A DNA stretch of 64,000 nucleotides from Micromonospora sonchi (GCF_014646235.1 NZ_BMNB01000005.1:186001-250000); one strand, 5' to 3'; shown: positions 1-9,098, numbered from the stretch's first letter. Notes: generated from the sequence alone by a model not told the origin. Made by a program: numbers and translations.

Positions 1-308
1 GGGCGATGCTGGCCACCCTGGAGGCCGGATGCTCCGCTCCGGTCGCCGCCTACGCCGTCGTCGCCGAAGGCGAGCCAACCGGCTCCGGCGCCGAAGGCGA
101 TGTTGTCCAGGAGATCTACCTGCGCGGGGCGGTGATCAGCCCGGACGGCAACCGCGACATCCGGCTGTCCCGCACCGGTACGCCCGCCGATGCGGCGGAG
201 ATCGGCAAGGCACTCGCCGCCGAACTCCTCGACCTCGGCGCCGACTCGATCCTCGGCCCGCACGTACACGACGGCCCGGGGACCCAGCAATTTGGGAGCA
301 CAGAATGA
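1..308 (+). CDS. hemC: Hydroxymethylbilane synthase (porphobilinogen deaminase), C-terminal part
   Basis: The gene is open at the window edge, so only about the last 100 residues are visible. HemC joins four porphobilinogen units into hydroxymethylbilane in the cytoplasm. The visible part is domain 3. It carries the EAGCSAP motif, whose cysteine (codon 30-32) matches the residue that holds the dipyrromethane cofactor in this family. The stop codon TGA at 306-308 overlaps the ATG of the next gene (305) as ATGA, so the two are translationally coupled. The following hemD and hemB make this a tetrapyrrole operon. The family call rests on the motif and the neighbours; the catalytic Asp region lies outside the window. 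Confidence 0.9.
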   Translation, partial: AMLATLEAGCSAPVAAYAVVAEGEPTGSGAEGDVVQEIYLRGAVISPDGNRDIRLSRTGTPADAAEIGKALAAELLDLGADSILGPHVHDGPGTQQFGSTE

Positions 309-1885
309 CCCGCACCCGTAAGCCCGTAGGCCGTATCGCGTTCGTCGGGGCCGGTCCCGGCGACCCGGGCCTGCTGACCCGCCGGGCGCACGACGCCCTG
401 GTCGACGCCGACCAGGTGGTGTACGACCGGGGAGTCCCCGAGTCGCTGCTCGACGTCGTCCGGGCCGAGGCGAAAACCGACACCCAGTTCACCCCCGCCG
501 AAGGCGTGCCGGGCGACGTGGCGAAGGTGTTGATCTCGGCCGCCCGCTCCGGGCAGAACGCGGTGCACCTGGTGACCGGCGACCCGTTCGGCCACGACTC
601 CGTGGTCAAGGAGGTGCAGGCGGTGGCGCGTACCGCCGCGCACTTCGAGGTGGTGCCCGGCGTGGGACAGGCCGAGGGGGTGGCCACCTACGCGGGCGTT
701 CCGCTACCGGGCGTCCGCACCGCCGCCGACGTCGAGGACGTCAGCACCCTGGACTTCGAGGCGCTGGCCGCCGCCGTGCACCGCGGCTCGCTGGCGCTCT
801 CGGTGGACGCCGGTGACCTCGCCGCGATCCGCGACGGGCTGCTCGCCGCCGGGGTGGACGGGGGCACCGACGTCGGGGTGACCGGCGACGGCACCGGGGA
901 GACGCAGTACACCACCACGTCGACCGTGGACTCCTTCGTCGCGGCGGCACTCGGCTTCACCGGCCGGGTCGTGCTGACCGTCGGTGACGGGGTGGGCCAG
1001 CGGGACAAGCTCAGCTGGTGGGAGAACCGGCCGCTGTACGGCTGGAAGGTCCTCGTTCCCCGGACCAAGGAGCAGGCCGGCGTGATGAGCGCCCGGCTGC
1101 GCGCGTACGGGGCGATCCCGTGCGAGGTGCCGACCATCGCGGTGGAGCCGCCGCGTACCCCGGCCCAGATGGAGCGCGCGATCAAGGGCCTGGTCGACGG
1201 CAGGTACGCCTGGGTCATCTTCACCTCGGTCAACGCGGTCCGCGCCGTCTGGGAGAAATTCGCCGAGCACGGCCTGGACGCCCGGCACTTCGGGGGTGTC
1301 AAAATCGCCTGTATAGGGGATGCCACCGCCGACGCGGTCCGCGCCTTCGGCATTCAGCCGGAGCTGATCCCCAGCGGGGAGCAGTCCTCCGAGGGCCTGC
1401 TGGCCGAGTTCTCGCCGCACGACGAGGTGCTCGACCCGGTCGGCCGGGTGTTGCTGCCGCGCGCCGACATCGCCACCGAGACGCTCGCCGCCGGGCTCAC
1501 CGAGCGCGGCTGGGAGGTCGACGACGTGACCGCTTACCGGACGGTCCGGGCGGCTCCGCCGCCCGCGGAGATCCGGGACGCGATCAAGTCGGGCGGGTTC
1601 GACGCGGTGCTGTTCACCTCCTCCTCCACGGTCCGGAACCTGGTCGGCATCGCCGGGAAGCCGCACGCGCGTACCGTGGTTGCCGTCATCGGGCCCAAGA
1701 CGGCGGAGACCGCCACGGAGTTCGGCCTGCGGGTCGACGTCCAGCCGCCGAACGCCTCCGTGCCCGAACTGGTGGAGGCGCTCGCCGGCTACGCCGTCGA
1801 GCTGCGGGAGAAGCTCGCCGTGATGCCGGCGAAGCAGCGCCGCGGCTCGAAGGTGCAGGGCCCGACCGCACTCAGGTTCCGGTAG
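305..1885 (+). CDS. hemD: Fused uroporphyrinogen-III C-methyltransferase-like / uroporphyrinogen-III synthase
   Basis: A 526-residue two-domain protein. Residues about 8-240 resemble the SUMT/tetrapyrrole methylase fold ([11 protein letters not shown] near the N-terminus, VTGDPFGHD and [18 protein letters not shown] further on). Residues about 245-505 are a HemD domain, which cyclises hydroxymethylbilane to uroporphyrinogen III. The fusion is common in actinobacteria. The methylase half is divergent: the usual GDPF-V-FGRGGEE and VPGITSA motifs are altered, so its activity is uncertain, while the HemD half looks intact. Start ATG 305 overlaps the hemC stop. The open frame reaches further upstream inside hemC, but that part is a shadow. 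hemB follows 17 bp downstream. Confidence 0.9.
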   Translation: MTRTRKPVGRIAFVGAGPGDPGLLTRRAHDALVDADQVVYDRGVPESLLDVVRAEAKTDTQFTPAEGVPGDVAKVLISAARSGQNAVHLVTGDPFGHDSVVKEVQAVARTAAHFEVVPGVGQAEGVATYAGVPLPGVRTAADVEDVSTLDFEALAAAVHRGSLALSVDAGDLAAIRDGLLAAGVDGGTDVGVTGDGTGETQYTTTSTVDSFVAAALGFTGRVVLTVGDGVGQRDKLSWWENRPLYGWKVLVPRTKEQAGVMSARLRAYGAIPCEVPTIAVEPPRTPAQMERAIKGLVDGRYAWVIFTSVNAVRAVWEKFAEHGLDARHFGGVKIACIGDATADAVRAFGIQPELIPSGEQSSEGLLAEFSPHDEVLDPVGRVLLPRADIATETLAAGLTERGWEVDDVTAYRTVRAAPPPAEIRDAIKSGGFDAVLFTSSSTVRNLVGIAGKPHARTVVAVIGPKTAETATEFGLRVDVQPPNASVPELVEALAGYAVELREKLAVMPAKQRRGSKVQGPTALRFR

Positions 1886-1902
1886 TCGCCAAGGAGACCC
1901 TC

Positions 1903-2886
1903 ATGCCGTACCCGGAGATCCGGCCCCGCCGGCTGCGCCGCACCGCAGCCGTGCGGCGGCTGGTCGCCGAGACCCGCGTGGACCCGGCCGAGCTGGTCGT
2001 GCCGATGTTCGTCAAGGAAGGGCTGACCGAGCCACGGGCCATCGTCTCGATGCCCGGTGTGCTTCAGCACTCCCGCGACTCGCTGCGTAAGGCCGCGGCG
2101 GAGGCCGTCCAGGCCGGCGTCGGCGGGATCATGCTGTTCGGGGTGCCGGAGTCGCGGGACGAGCGCGGCTCCGGCGGCATCGACCCGGGCGGCATCCTCA
2201 ACGTCGCGATCCGGGACGTGGTCGCCGAGGTGGGCAACGACACAGTGGTGATGAGCGACCTCTGCCTGGACGAGTTCACCTCGCACGGGCACTGTGGGCT
2301 GCTCACTCCGGACGGGTCGGTGGACAACGACGCGACCCTCGCCGCGTACGCCGAGATGGCGGTCGCCCAGGCCGACGCCGGGGTGGCGATGGTCGGGCCG
2401 TCCGGGATGATGGACGGCCAGGTCGGCGCGGTACGCCGGGCGCTGGACGCGGCCGGCCACACCGACGTGGCGGTGCTGGCCTACGCCGTGAAGTACGCCT
2501 CGGCGTTCTTCGGCCCGTTCCGGGACGCGGTGGAGTCGGCGCTCGAGGGCGACCGGCGCACCTACCAGCAGGACCCGGCGAACCTGCGCGAGTCGCTGCG
2601 CGAGGTCGAACTGGACGTGGCCGAGGGCGCCGACCTGGTGATGGTCAAGCCAGCCCTGCCCTACCTCGACGTGGTCTCGGCGGTCCGGGCCGCGGTGGAT
2701 GTCCCGGTCGCCGCCTACCAGGTCTCCGGCGAGTACGCGATGGTCGAGGCAGCCGCCGCGAACGGCTGGATCGACCGGGAGCGGGTGATGCTGGAGACGC
2801 TCACCTCGATCCGCCGTGCGGGCGCCCAGATCATCCTCACCTACTGGGCCGTCGAGGCCGCCCAGCTGCTCCGCCAGCGCTACTGA
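1903..2886 (+). CDS. hemB: Delta-aminolevulinic acid dehydratase (porphobilinogen synthase)
   Basis: 327 residues, the usual HemB length. It condenses two 5-aminolevulinate molecules into porphobilinogen. Two active-site lysines are visible: one in [12 protein letters not shown] (about residue 197) and the Schiff-base lysine in [11 protein letters not shown] (about 249). The metal loop reads [14 protein letters not shown]: the first and third zinc cysteines are kept and the middle one is Asp, intermediate between zinc-type (C-x-C...C) and magnesium-type enzymes. Start ATG 1903 follows an AGGAG six bases upstream. It is the third gene of the hemC-hemD-hemB run and probably its last, since a GNAT gene on the other strand follows. 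Confidence 0.95.
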   Translation: MPYPEIRPRRLRRTAAVRRLVAETRVDPAELVVPMFVKEGLTEPRAIVSMPGVLQHSRDSLRKAAAEAVQAGVGGIMLFGVPESRDERGSGGIDPGGILNVAIRDVVAEVGNDTVVMSDLCLDEFTSHGHCGLLTPDGSVDNDATLAAYAEMAVAQADAGVAMVGPSGMMDGQVGAVRRALDAAGHTDVAVLAYAVKYASAFFGPFRDAVESALEGDRRTYQQDPANLRESLREVELDVAEGADLVMVKPALPYLDVVSAVRAAVDVPVAAYQVSGEYAMVEAAAANGWIDRERVMLETLTSIRRAGAQIILTYWAVEAAQLLRQRY

Positions 2887-2956
2887 ACCAGGAGGGGCGG
2901 GCGGCTCGCGTGCCGACCGGGAGGCCCGGCGACGGCGCAGCCAGTGGGAGGTACGG

Positions 2957-3013
2957 GTGGCCAAGTATCGCAGCCTCCCACCGCCCCCGGATCCTCGGAC
3001 CTGGGACTACTGA
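2957..3013 (+). CDS. Possible 18-residue peptide after hemB
   Basis: A GTG at 2957 has a GGAGG five bases upstream and opens an 18-codon frame ending in PPPPDPRTWDY. It lies 70 bp after hemB, before the convergent GNAT gene. I recognise no family. The good ribosome site is the only support, and in such GC-rich DNA it could be chance. It could also be the end of a longer frame that overlaps hemB, but no other start exists after the hemB stop. Confidence 0.25.
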   Translation: MAKYRSLPPPPDPRTWDY

Positions 3014-3030
3014 GCGCCGCCCGCCAAGGT

Positions 3031-4050
3031 TCAGCGGGAGTTGTCGAGGCGGTGCACCAGGTCGGCCACGTCGACGCTGTACTCGCACCAGTCTCGATCC
3101 GGGCGATAGCCCAACTCGGCGTTGACCTTGAGCATGGCCTCGTTGGCCTGGGCGTTCCACGTCTGGACCTCGGTGAGCTGCGGCTCGGCCGAGCGCAGCT
3201 CCAGCAGCATCCGGGCCTTGATCGCGCGGTCGATCCCGTAGCCGCGGTGGTCCTGCACCACGATGGTGTCGTACTGATCGGCACGGCTCGGATGCTGGGC
3301 CGGCACCACCACCTCGGTCAGGCCGGCCACCTCGCCCGTCTGTTCATGCAGGGCGAGCACGATGTACGGCTTCATGCCCCGCCGATGCAGGCAGTCCAGG
3401 CTGTCGCGTAGCCGCTCCGGGTCGTACGAGCTGGGCCGCAGCTCGCCGTCCTCGACGTCCCGGAGCTCGGCCTTGGCTCGCGCGTACGCCTCGATCAGCT
3501 CGTCCGGTGGGCCACCCGGGTGGAACTGGACGTGGTAGCCCGTGCCGACGCCGGTGGACATCTCGGCCAACTCGGTCCAGTCGACGCTCGACAGGTCGAG
3601 CACACTGCGAGTCTCCACGTACTCCCGGCTGAAGCCGAGCGACTCGTAGAAGCCGACGGCGGGGGTGTCGCCCACCACCTCGACGCCGATCGACTCGAAG
3701 CCCTCCTGGTAGACCCGGCGAGCGGCGCGCAGGACGAGATCCCGGCCGATGCCGCGGCGGCGGAGGGAGGGGTGCACGAGCACCTCCAGCACGCCGATGT
3801 TGCCGAGCAGCAGCACGTGCACGTGACCCAGGATGGCGCCGGGCGTCCCGTCGGGGGAGGGCTCGGCCTGGGCCACCCACGAGATCCGCCGTTCGCCCGG
3901 CATCACCTCGGCGAGGTATTCGCGCAGGCGACTCTCCCGCCACGGCGGATCCTGCGGGAGATCGGCCGCCAGGACCGCGTTCAGCGTGTCCAGCAGCGAC
4001 GCGATCTCGGCGGACGACGCGGTCCGGGGGCCCCACTCGCGCACCATCAC
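3031..4050 (-). CDS. Double-domain GNAT acetyltransferase
   Basis: 339 residues with two GNAT folds in tandem. The N-terminal domain has the acetyl-CoA loop RRRGIGRDL (about residues 98-106) after a LEVLVHPS strand, and ends in GFYESLGF. The C-terminal half (about 190-335) repeats the fold with VVQDHRGYGIDRAIKARML and ends with NAELGYRPDRDWCEYSVD. This layout is shared with mycothiol-synthase-like and aminoglycoside-type double GNATs in actinobacteria. The substrate cannot be read from sequence. It could start at the first or second of two adjacent ATG codons. It converges on hemB and stands alone. Confidence 0.85.
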   Translation of the reverse strand: MMVREWGPRTASSAEIASLLDTLNAVLAADLPQDPPWRESRLREYLAEVMPGERRISWVAQAEPSPDGTPGAILGHVHVLLLGNIGVLEVLVHPSLRRRGIGRDLVLRAARRVYQEGFESIGVEVVGDTPAVGFYESLGFSREYVETRSVLDLSSVDWTELAEMSTGVGTGYHVQFHPGGPPDELIEAYARAKAELRDVEDGELRPSSYDPERLRDSLDCLHRRGMKPYIVLALHEQTGEVAGLTEVVVPAQHPSRADQYDTIVVQDHRGYGIDRAIKARMLLELRSAEPQLTEVQTWNAQANEAMLKVNAELGYRPDRDWCEYSVDVADLVHRLDNSR

Positions 4051-4119
4051 CCGTCTAGCTTGCCGTCAACCGCAGCCTGGGGGAAGTGTCCAGTTCTCCA
4101 ATGTATGCAGACGATCACT

Positions 4120-5382
4120 TCACGTGCGACTGGCCTGTCCGTATCGGTTGGCGGTGTCGAAGACATCCTGGGCGTACCTACGGACATCGTTGTACGACAG
4201 AATGGCGTTCCACCAGTCACCCGGAATGGTGAGGTTGCGGCCGCCCTTGCAGAGGTACTTTCCGGCGGCGAGGGCGGCGTCGTGAATGTTGTGCGGATCC
4301 TTGCGCCCGTCGCCGTCCGCGTCCGCGCCGATCTCCTGCCAGGTGGTCGGGATGAACTGCATCGGCCCGATCGCCCGGTCGTAGGTGGTGTCCCCGTCCA
4401 GCTCACCCCGATCCGTGTCGGTGATCCGCATCCGGCCGCCCTGCCCGTCCAGCGGCAGGCCGATGATCTCCGGAGTCGCCCGGCCGTCCAGGCCCAGCCG
4501 GGCGTTGTTGAACTGCCCGTGGCGGGACTCGACGAAGCCGATCGCGGCCAGCGTGGTCCAGCTCAGGCCGCAACTGCGCTCGGTCTCGGCGAGCACCAGC
4601 TCGGCATAGCCGTACGCCTGCATGGCGATCGGGTCGATGCCCACCTTGGCGCCGACCTCCCGGGCCCAGCCGGCCAGGGCATCGGAGGGACGCCCGGCGG
4701 CCGGCGCGTCCGTTGGAATCGCGCCCGGCGGCGGTGTGGCGCCCGGCGGCAGCGCCGAGCCCGGCGGCGCGACGGCACCGGGCGGGGGTGCCTCGGCCGA
4801 CGGTGGGTTGTCGCCGGGTGTCGTGAGACCGCTGGCGGTGGCGCCGGCCGCAACCGGCCGCGACGAACCGAGGGTGGCCGGCACCAGCAGCGCACCGGCC
4901 GCCGCGGTCGCCGCCACCAGAGCGAGCAGGAACATCCCCGGCAGGGCCAGCCGTCCGGCGGGCCGCCGGGACCAGGCGCGGGCCGCGCGGGCCACGGCGC
5001 GCGGCCCGGGCATGCGTACGGCGTGCGCGAAGCGCACCCGGCGACGCCGGGCTCCCGGTGGACCGGCGTCCGGTGTGGACCCGGCCGGCTCGCCGTCGGT
5101 CCGGGTGGCGGCGTCGGCCTTGGCGGTGGCCGGTTCATCGGTCTTGGCTGCGGGGCCGTCGCTCCCGGCCGCGGCTGCCGGCTGATCGGTTTCGGCAGCG
5201 GGATCGTCGGTCTTGGCTGCCGGCTCATCGGTCTGGGCTGCGGATCTCAGCCAGCCTCGGCGGGGCCGCGGCAGCCTGATCGCCGGCCCGTCGGGGGCGG
5301 CGTCGGCGGGCGGCGCGGCCGGCCGTAGGGGCCGAAGGGTCCTGCTCTCTTCGCCGTCTGCCACCCGTCGAGTATCACCCAT
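4120..5382 (-). CDS. Membrane-anchored lytic transglycosylase (SLT/MltB-like)
   Basis: 420 residues. An acidic Ala/Pro/Asp-rich cytoplasmic stretch with PAAETDEP-type repeats (about 1-130) is followed by one membrane segment (about 145-168, LALPGMFLLALVAATAAAGALL), a Pro/Gly-rich linker, and a C-terminal transglycosylase domain (about 230-415). The likely catalytic glutamate is in IGFVESRHGQF, followed by the IGPMQFIPTTWQ and LSYNDVRRYAQDV motifs of the family. It should cut glycan strands of peptidoglycan outside the membrane. The N-terminal repeats are low complexity and vary quickly in this family. Divergent from the FmdB gene, with only 38 bp between them. Confidence 0.88.
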   Translation of the reverse strand: MGDTRRVADGEESRTLRPLRPAAPPADAAPDGPAIRLPRPRRGWLRSAAQTDEPAAKTDDPAAETDQPAAAAGSDGPAAKTDEPATAKADAATRTDGEPAGSTPDAGPPGARRRRVRFAHAVRMPGPRAVARAARAWSRRPAGRLALPGMFLLALVAATAAAGALLVPATLGSSRPVAAGATASGLTTPGDNPPSAEAPPPGAVAPPGSALPPGATPPPGAIPTDAPAAGRPSDALAGWAREVGAKVGIDPIAMQAYGYAELVLAETERSCGLSWTTLAAIGFVESRHGQFNNARLGLDGRATPEIIGLPLDGQGGRMRITDTDRGELDGDTTYDRAIGPMQFIPTTWQEIGADADGDGRKDPHNIHDAALAAGKYLCKGGRNLTIPGDWWNAILSYNDVRRYAQDVFDTANRYGQASRT

Positions 5383-5420
5383 CTACCCGCCAACGTCAGG
5401 TCCGGTCGTACCCTGGTGCC

Positions 5421-5639
5421 ATGCCCCGGTACGAGTTCCGTTGCCGCGCCTGCGGCGACACCTTCGAGGTCAACCGCCCAATGGCCCGGGCCGGCGAGCC
5501 GGCTTCCTGTCCACAGGGGCACGCCGACACGGTGAAATTGTTGTCCACGATCGCGATCACCGGACGGGGTGGCGGCGTCAGCGGTGGCGCGCCAGCGCCC
5601 ACCGGCGGCGGTTGCTGCGGCGGTGGTTGCGGCTGCTGA
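5421..5639 (+). CDS. FmdB-family zinc ribbon protein
   Basis: 72 residues. The N-terminus MPRYEFRCRACGDTFE is the FmdB signature. A zinc ribbon is formed by C8-X2-C11 and C30-X3-H34. The C-terminal tail is Gly/Cys-rich (GGGCCGGGCGC), also typical of the family, and could bind metal. FmdB proteins are suspected small regulators, but their exact role is not known. Start ATG 5421 is 38 bp from the divergent transglycosylase start. Confidence 0.9.
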   Translation: MPRYEFRCRACGDTFEVNRPMARAGEPASCPQGHADTVKLLSTIAITGRGGGVSGGAPAPTGGGCCGGGCGC

Positions 5640-5775
5640 GGTGATCGCGGCGGGCCTTGCCCGGAGGCCGATCCCGATGGCACCTTGGGGCGGAGCCGCG
5701 ACCGGCCGTTCCTACGATGCGTGACGATCTGGTTTCGGGAAGTATCACGTTGAGGCCAGGGGGGAGGTTCCACGC

Positions 5776-8601
5776 ATGTCGGCACGGCTCCACCTCCCGA
5801 CCGGCTGGGTGACGTTCGTCTTCACCGACATCGAAGGCTCCACCCGGCTGGCGCAACTGCTCGGTCCCGGTTACCGGCCGGTGCTGGCGGAGCACCACCG
5901 CCTCCTGCGCCGGACGATCGCGGCGACCGAGGGAGCCGAGTTGCTGACCGAGGGCGACTCGTTCTTCCTGGCCTTCGGCGACGCCAGCGCCGCGCTGACC
6001 GCCTGCCTGTCCGCGCAGCGCGCGCTCGCCGATCACGAGTGGCCCACCCCGGAGGCGGCGCCGCGGGTCCGGATGGGCCTGCACACCGGTTGGGCGGAGC
6101 CGCGCGACGGCGAGTACGCCAGCCCCGAGGTGCATCGGGCCGCCCGGGTGGCCGCCGCCGCGCACGGTGGACAGGTGCTCTGCTCCGCCGCCACGGCGTG
6201 GCGTGCCGAACCTCTGCCGGCCGGCGCGTCCCTGCTCGACCTCGGCCTGCACCGGTTGCGTGGCTTCGACGACAGGGAACGACTCTTCCAACTCGTCGCA
6301 CCGGGGTTGGAACGGCAGTTCCCGCGTCCGCGTACCGCCGACGCGGTGGCGCACAACCTGCCGATCCAGGTCACCTCGTTCGTCGGCCGGCAGGCCGAGC
6401 GGGTCGAGTTGCGGCAACTCGTCGCCGGGCACCGGCTGGTCACCGTGCTCGGGGCGGGTGGGGGCGGCAAGACCCGGCTGGCCGTCGAACTCGCCACCGA
6501 CCTGGTCGAGCAGTATCCGGACGGGGTGTGGTTCGTCGACATCGCCGCGGTGACCGACCCCGGGCTGGTGGCCTTCGCGATCGCCGCCGTGCTCGGGCTA
6601 CGTCCCGAGCCGGGGCGGCCGATGGTCGACACGCTGGTGGAGTACGCTGCCGCCCGCCGGATGCTGATCGTGCTCGACACCTGCGATGCCCAGCCGGCGG
6701 CCTGCGCGGACGTGGTCTCCCGGCTGCTCGCCGGTGGAAACGGAGTCCGGGTGCTGGCGACCACCCGGGAGCCGCTGGCACTGCCCGGTGAGGTGGTGTG
6801 GCGGATCCCGCCGTTGTCGGTCGACCCGTCACCCGACGGCACGGAGAGCGACGCGGTCGCGCTGCTGCTGGACCGCACCACGGCGGCCCGGGGTGGCCGG
6901 GAGCCCGATCCCGCCGAGTCGGCGGACCTGCGGCGGGTGGTGCGGCGGCTGGACGGCCTGCCGCTGGCCATCGAGTTGGCCGCCGCCCGCCTGCGGGTGC
7001 TTTCGGTCGGGCAGCTCGCCGAACGCCTCGACGACGTACTCGGCACATTGGACGCCGGGCGGGATGATCCGCAGCCACCGGTCGACCCGGACCAGGCCGA
7101 CAGCCAGCGGGAGCCCGACCCGGCCCCGGCGGCGCCCCGCGCCTCCCCACCCGCCCAGGCGAACCGGGCGGGAACCCGGTCGGCGGCCGAGCGACACCTG
7201 ACCATGCAGGCAACTGTCACCTGGTCGTACCGGACGCTCGGTCCGCGCGCCGCGCGGCTGCTGCGCTGGTTGGCGGTCTTCGCCGGCCCGGTCGAGCTGC
7301 CGACCGTGGAGTGGATGCTCGGCGACGATCCACTCGACCCGCTCTCCGTGCTGGTGGACAAGTCCCTGGTGCTGGCGGAGCCGCAGGTGGCAGGCGGTAC
7401 GTACCGGATGCTCGACCCGATCCGGGCGTACGCGGCCCGCCGGCTCGCGGAGGCCGGTGAGGAGGAAGCCGCCCGTAACCGGCACGTGGCCTGGTCGCAG
7501 CACGCCCTGGAACGGGCGCACCTTGGCCCGAACGGGCAGCCGGTGACCCTCTCGCTGTACGCGCTCGATCCGCTCGCGGGTGAGCTGCGGGCCGCCCTGC
7601 GGTGGTGCGCCACGGGTGGCAGCGCCCGCACCGGCCTGCGGCTGGCCGGTGGGCTGGACCAGTGGTGGCGGGAGCGTGGGCTGGCCCGGGAAGGGCGGCT
7701 CTGGCTGTTCCGGCTCTACGGTCGGCTCGCCGAGACCGGCGAGGCCGTTCCGGAGGGGGAACTGGCGGCCGCGTACCACATGCACTCCCTGCATGCCGGG
7801 GCGGACGGCGAGTTCGCCGAGGAGCTGCGGTACTCGCAGCGGGCGGAGGCTGCGGCCCGGCAGGCCGGCGATGCCGGCCTGTTGGCCCGGGTCCTCGCCG
7901 GGCGCGCGGCCCCCCTGTTCGACATGGGACAGTTCGCCGAAGCCGAGCGGGTCTGCCGGGAGGTCATCGACTGGGCGCACGAGCAGGGCGTCGACTCCGA
8001 GGCACTGTTCGCCGTGCTTCGGCTGGCCGAGCTGCTGTGGCGCCGGGGCGCGTTGGACGAGGCGGCGGAACTGCTCGGGGCGGCACGGCCGGTCGAGGCG
8101 TCCCGGCCGGTCGACCGGGGCCGCCGGTCGGTGGACATGCTGCTCGGCATGGTCGCGTTGGCCCGGGGTGACCTGGTGGCGGCGCATGAGCATCTGCTGG
8201 CGGCGTTGCGTTCGCGGATGAACCACGGCTTCCACGGGCGGGCCTGCGACACGCTGAACGCGATCGCGGTGCGGTGTGCTGCCGGGGGCGAAGCGCTGAC
8301 CGCGGCCCGGCTCTTCGGCGCGGCACAGGCGACCCGGGCGGGCCTGAGGTCGGCCTCCGGCATCTACGACGCCTACTGGGCCGAGCAGCAGACGAGGCTG
8401 CGCCGGGTGCTGGGCGACACCGCCTTCGACGAGGCGTACGGCGAGGGCACCGAGCTGGGGCTGGACGAGGCGGTCGAGCTGGCGCTCGGCGTCGAGCATC
8501 CCGACCTGGCCGCCGATTCGGCCCGGTTCGCGGCCCAGGCCGGCGGCATCGTCCCGCGCCAGCCGACCGCCACCGCGGACCGCCACACCGGGCACGCCTG
8601 A
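5776..8601 (+). CDS. Class III cyclase-like / AAA-type NTPase / TPR regulator
   Basis: 941 residues. An N-terminal class III nucleotide cyclase fold (about 10-175) starts with FVFTDIEGSTRLA, the first metal-binding Asp. An NTPase of the SARP/LuxR-associated type follows, with P-loop GAGGGGKTRLA (about 224-234), LIVLDTCD as Walker B and LATTREPLALPGE. The C-terminal half is helical TPR-like repeats. The cyclase domain is odd: the usual KTxGD reads LTEGD, losing the substrate-choosing Lys, and VNRAAR reads VHRAAR, losing the transition-state Asn. It may be a ligand sensor rather than an active cyclase. No DNA-binding domain is seen. The RBS GGGGAGG lies upstream. A strong hairpin follows at 8623. 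Confidence 0.85.
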   Translation: MSARLHLPTGWVTFVFTDIEGSTRLAQLLGPGYRPVLAEHHRLLRRTIAATEGAELLTEGDSFFLAFGDASAALTACLSAQRALADHEWPTPEAAPRVRMGLHTGWAEPRDGEYASPEVHRAARVAAAAHGGQVLCSAATAWRAEPLPAGASLLDLGLHRLRGFDDRERLFQLVAPGLERQFPRPRTADAVAHNLPIQVTSFVGRQAERVELRQLVAGHRLVTVLGAGGGGKTRLAVELATDLVEQYPDGVWFVDIAAVTDPGLVAFAIAAVLGLRPEPGRPMVDTLVEYAAARRMLIVLDTCDAQPAACADVVSRLLAGGNGVRVLATTREPLALPGEVVWRIPPLSVDPSPDGTESDAVALLLDRTTAARGGREPDPAESADLRRVVRRLDGLPLAIELAAARLRVLSVGQLAERLDDVLGTLDAGRDDPQPPVDPDQADSQREPDPAPAAPRASPPAQANRAGTRSAAERHLTMQATVTWSYRTLGPRAARLLRWLAVFAGPVELPTVEWMLGDDPLDPLSVLVDKSLVLAEPQVAGGTYRMLDPIRAYAARRLAEAGEEEAARNRHVAWSQHALERAHLGPNGQPVTLSLYALDPLAGELRAALRWCATGGSARTGLRLAGGLDQWWRERGLAREGRLWLFRLYGRLAETGEAVPEGELAAAYHMHSLHAGADGEFAEELRYSQRAEAAARQAGDAGLLARVLAGRAAPLFDMGQFAEAERVCREVIDWAHEQGVDSEALFAVLRLAELLWRRGALDEAAELLGAARPVEASRPVDRGRRSVDMLLGMVALARGDLVAAHEHLLAALRSRMNHGFHGRACDTLNAIAVRCAAGGEALTAARLFGAAQATRAGLRSASGIYDAYWAEQQTRLRRVLGDTAFDEAYGEGTELGLDEAVELALGVEHPDLAADSARFAAQAGGIVPRQPTATADRHTGHA

Positions 8602-8622
8602 CCACGATCCGACCTGGCCTGC

Positions 8623-8657
8623 CCGTATGCCCGGCCGGGGGCCGGCCGGGCATACGG
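8623..8657. terminator. 16-bp perfect hairpin between convergent genes
   Basis: Arms 8623-8638 and 8642-8657 pair perfectly around a GGG loop, 21 bp after the regulator stop codon and 14 bp before the stop of the opposite-strand remnant. No T-tract follows, as is common for actinobacterial terminators. It probably works on both strands. Confidence 0.75.
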
Positions 8658-8671
8658 TCCGAGTGCAGCGG

Positions 8672-8986
8672 TCAGGAGCGCGCGAGGCGCTCCGCGTCGA
8701 CCTTCATCCTCGCGGCGCGGTCGATGTCGGACTGTGAAACGGCGGCGACCGAGCCGAAGATGGAGACCGCCTGGTAGTAGGTCCAGGCCAGGCTGAGGCA
8801 CGCCGGCCGGACGACGGCGTTGTACGTGGCGCAGACCCGCTTCAGGTCCTCGTAGAAGGCACTGTCCAGGCGGGACTTGTTGGCGCTGAACTGGCCGACC
8901 GCCTTGTAGTTGCGTTGACATCCTCCTCGCCCTAAGGGACGAATGCCCCGGACGTCCGACGGCGTCCAGGGCTTGCGCAGCGTCAA
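8672..8986 (-). pseudogene. C-terminal remnant of an unknown gene, cut by an IS605-like end
   Basis: About 80 residues from NYKAVGQFSANKSRLDSAFY to the stop read like a genuine soluble protein with normal composition, but the frame upstream of it runs straight into an IS200/IS605-type right end (8916-8950) and then tandem repeats. The apparent first 25 residues therefore come from mobile-element sequence, and the true N-terminal part is missing. I do not recognise the family. The simplest reading is an ancient insertion followed by deletion of both the element body and the 5' half of the gene. Confidence 0.55.
8916..8950 (-). mobile_element. Right-end remnant of an IS200/IS605 (TnpB-type) element
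   Basis: Read on the minus strand, this is GGGGCATTCGTCCCTTAGGG followed by CGAGGAGGATGTCAAC. The imperfect hairpin TCGTCCC-TTA-GGGCGA and the terminal GAGGATGTCAAC resemble right ends of IS605-family elements downstream of tnpB, where the 3' end of the omega RNA forms. No tnpA, tnpB or left end is present. The bases just beyond (minus strand, below 8915) would be the insertion flank and are the remnant coding sequence. Confidence 0.5.
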
Positions 8987-9039
8987 GCGCGTGTAGAGCC
9001 TGCGCGGCTCCGAGCGCGTGTAGAGCCTGCGCGGCTCCA
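8986..9039. repeat. Two-copy 27-bp tandem repeat
   Basis: Units 8986-9012 and 9013-9039 are identical except for the last base and start AGCGCGTGTAGAGCCTGCGC. They sit between the IS605-like end and a 50-bp paired element. The copies are close to perfect, so the duplication is recent. Function unknown. Confidence 0.8.
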
Positions 9040-9042
9040 GGT

Positions 9043-9092
9043 GTTAAAAAGGGGCCCCTATACAACGCCAGGCGTTAACAGGGGGCCCTTCC
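9043..9092 (-). repeat. 50-bp paired-palindrome element, copy 1
   Basis: On the minus strand, two 19-bp half-units (9074-9092 and 9043-9061) related to GGAAGGGCCCCTTNTTAAC flank the 12-bp linker GCCTGGCGTTGT. It begins 6 bp after the stop codon of the minus-strand methyltransferase gene. The same 50-bp layout occurs at 9875, 12443, 51603 and 53854. Confidence 0.85.
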
Positions 9093-9098
9093 TTCAGC

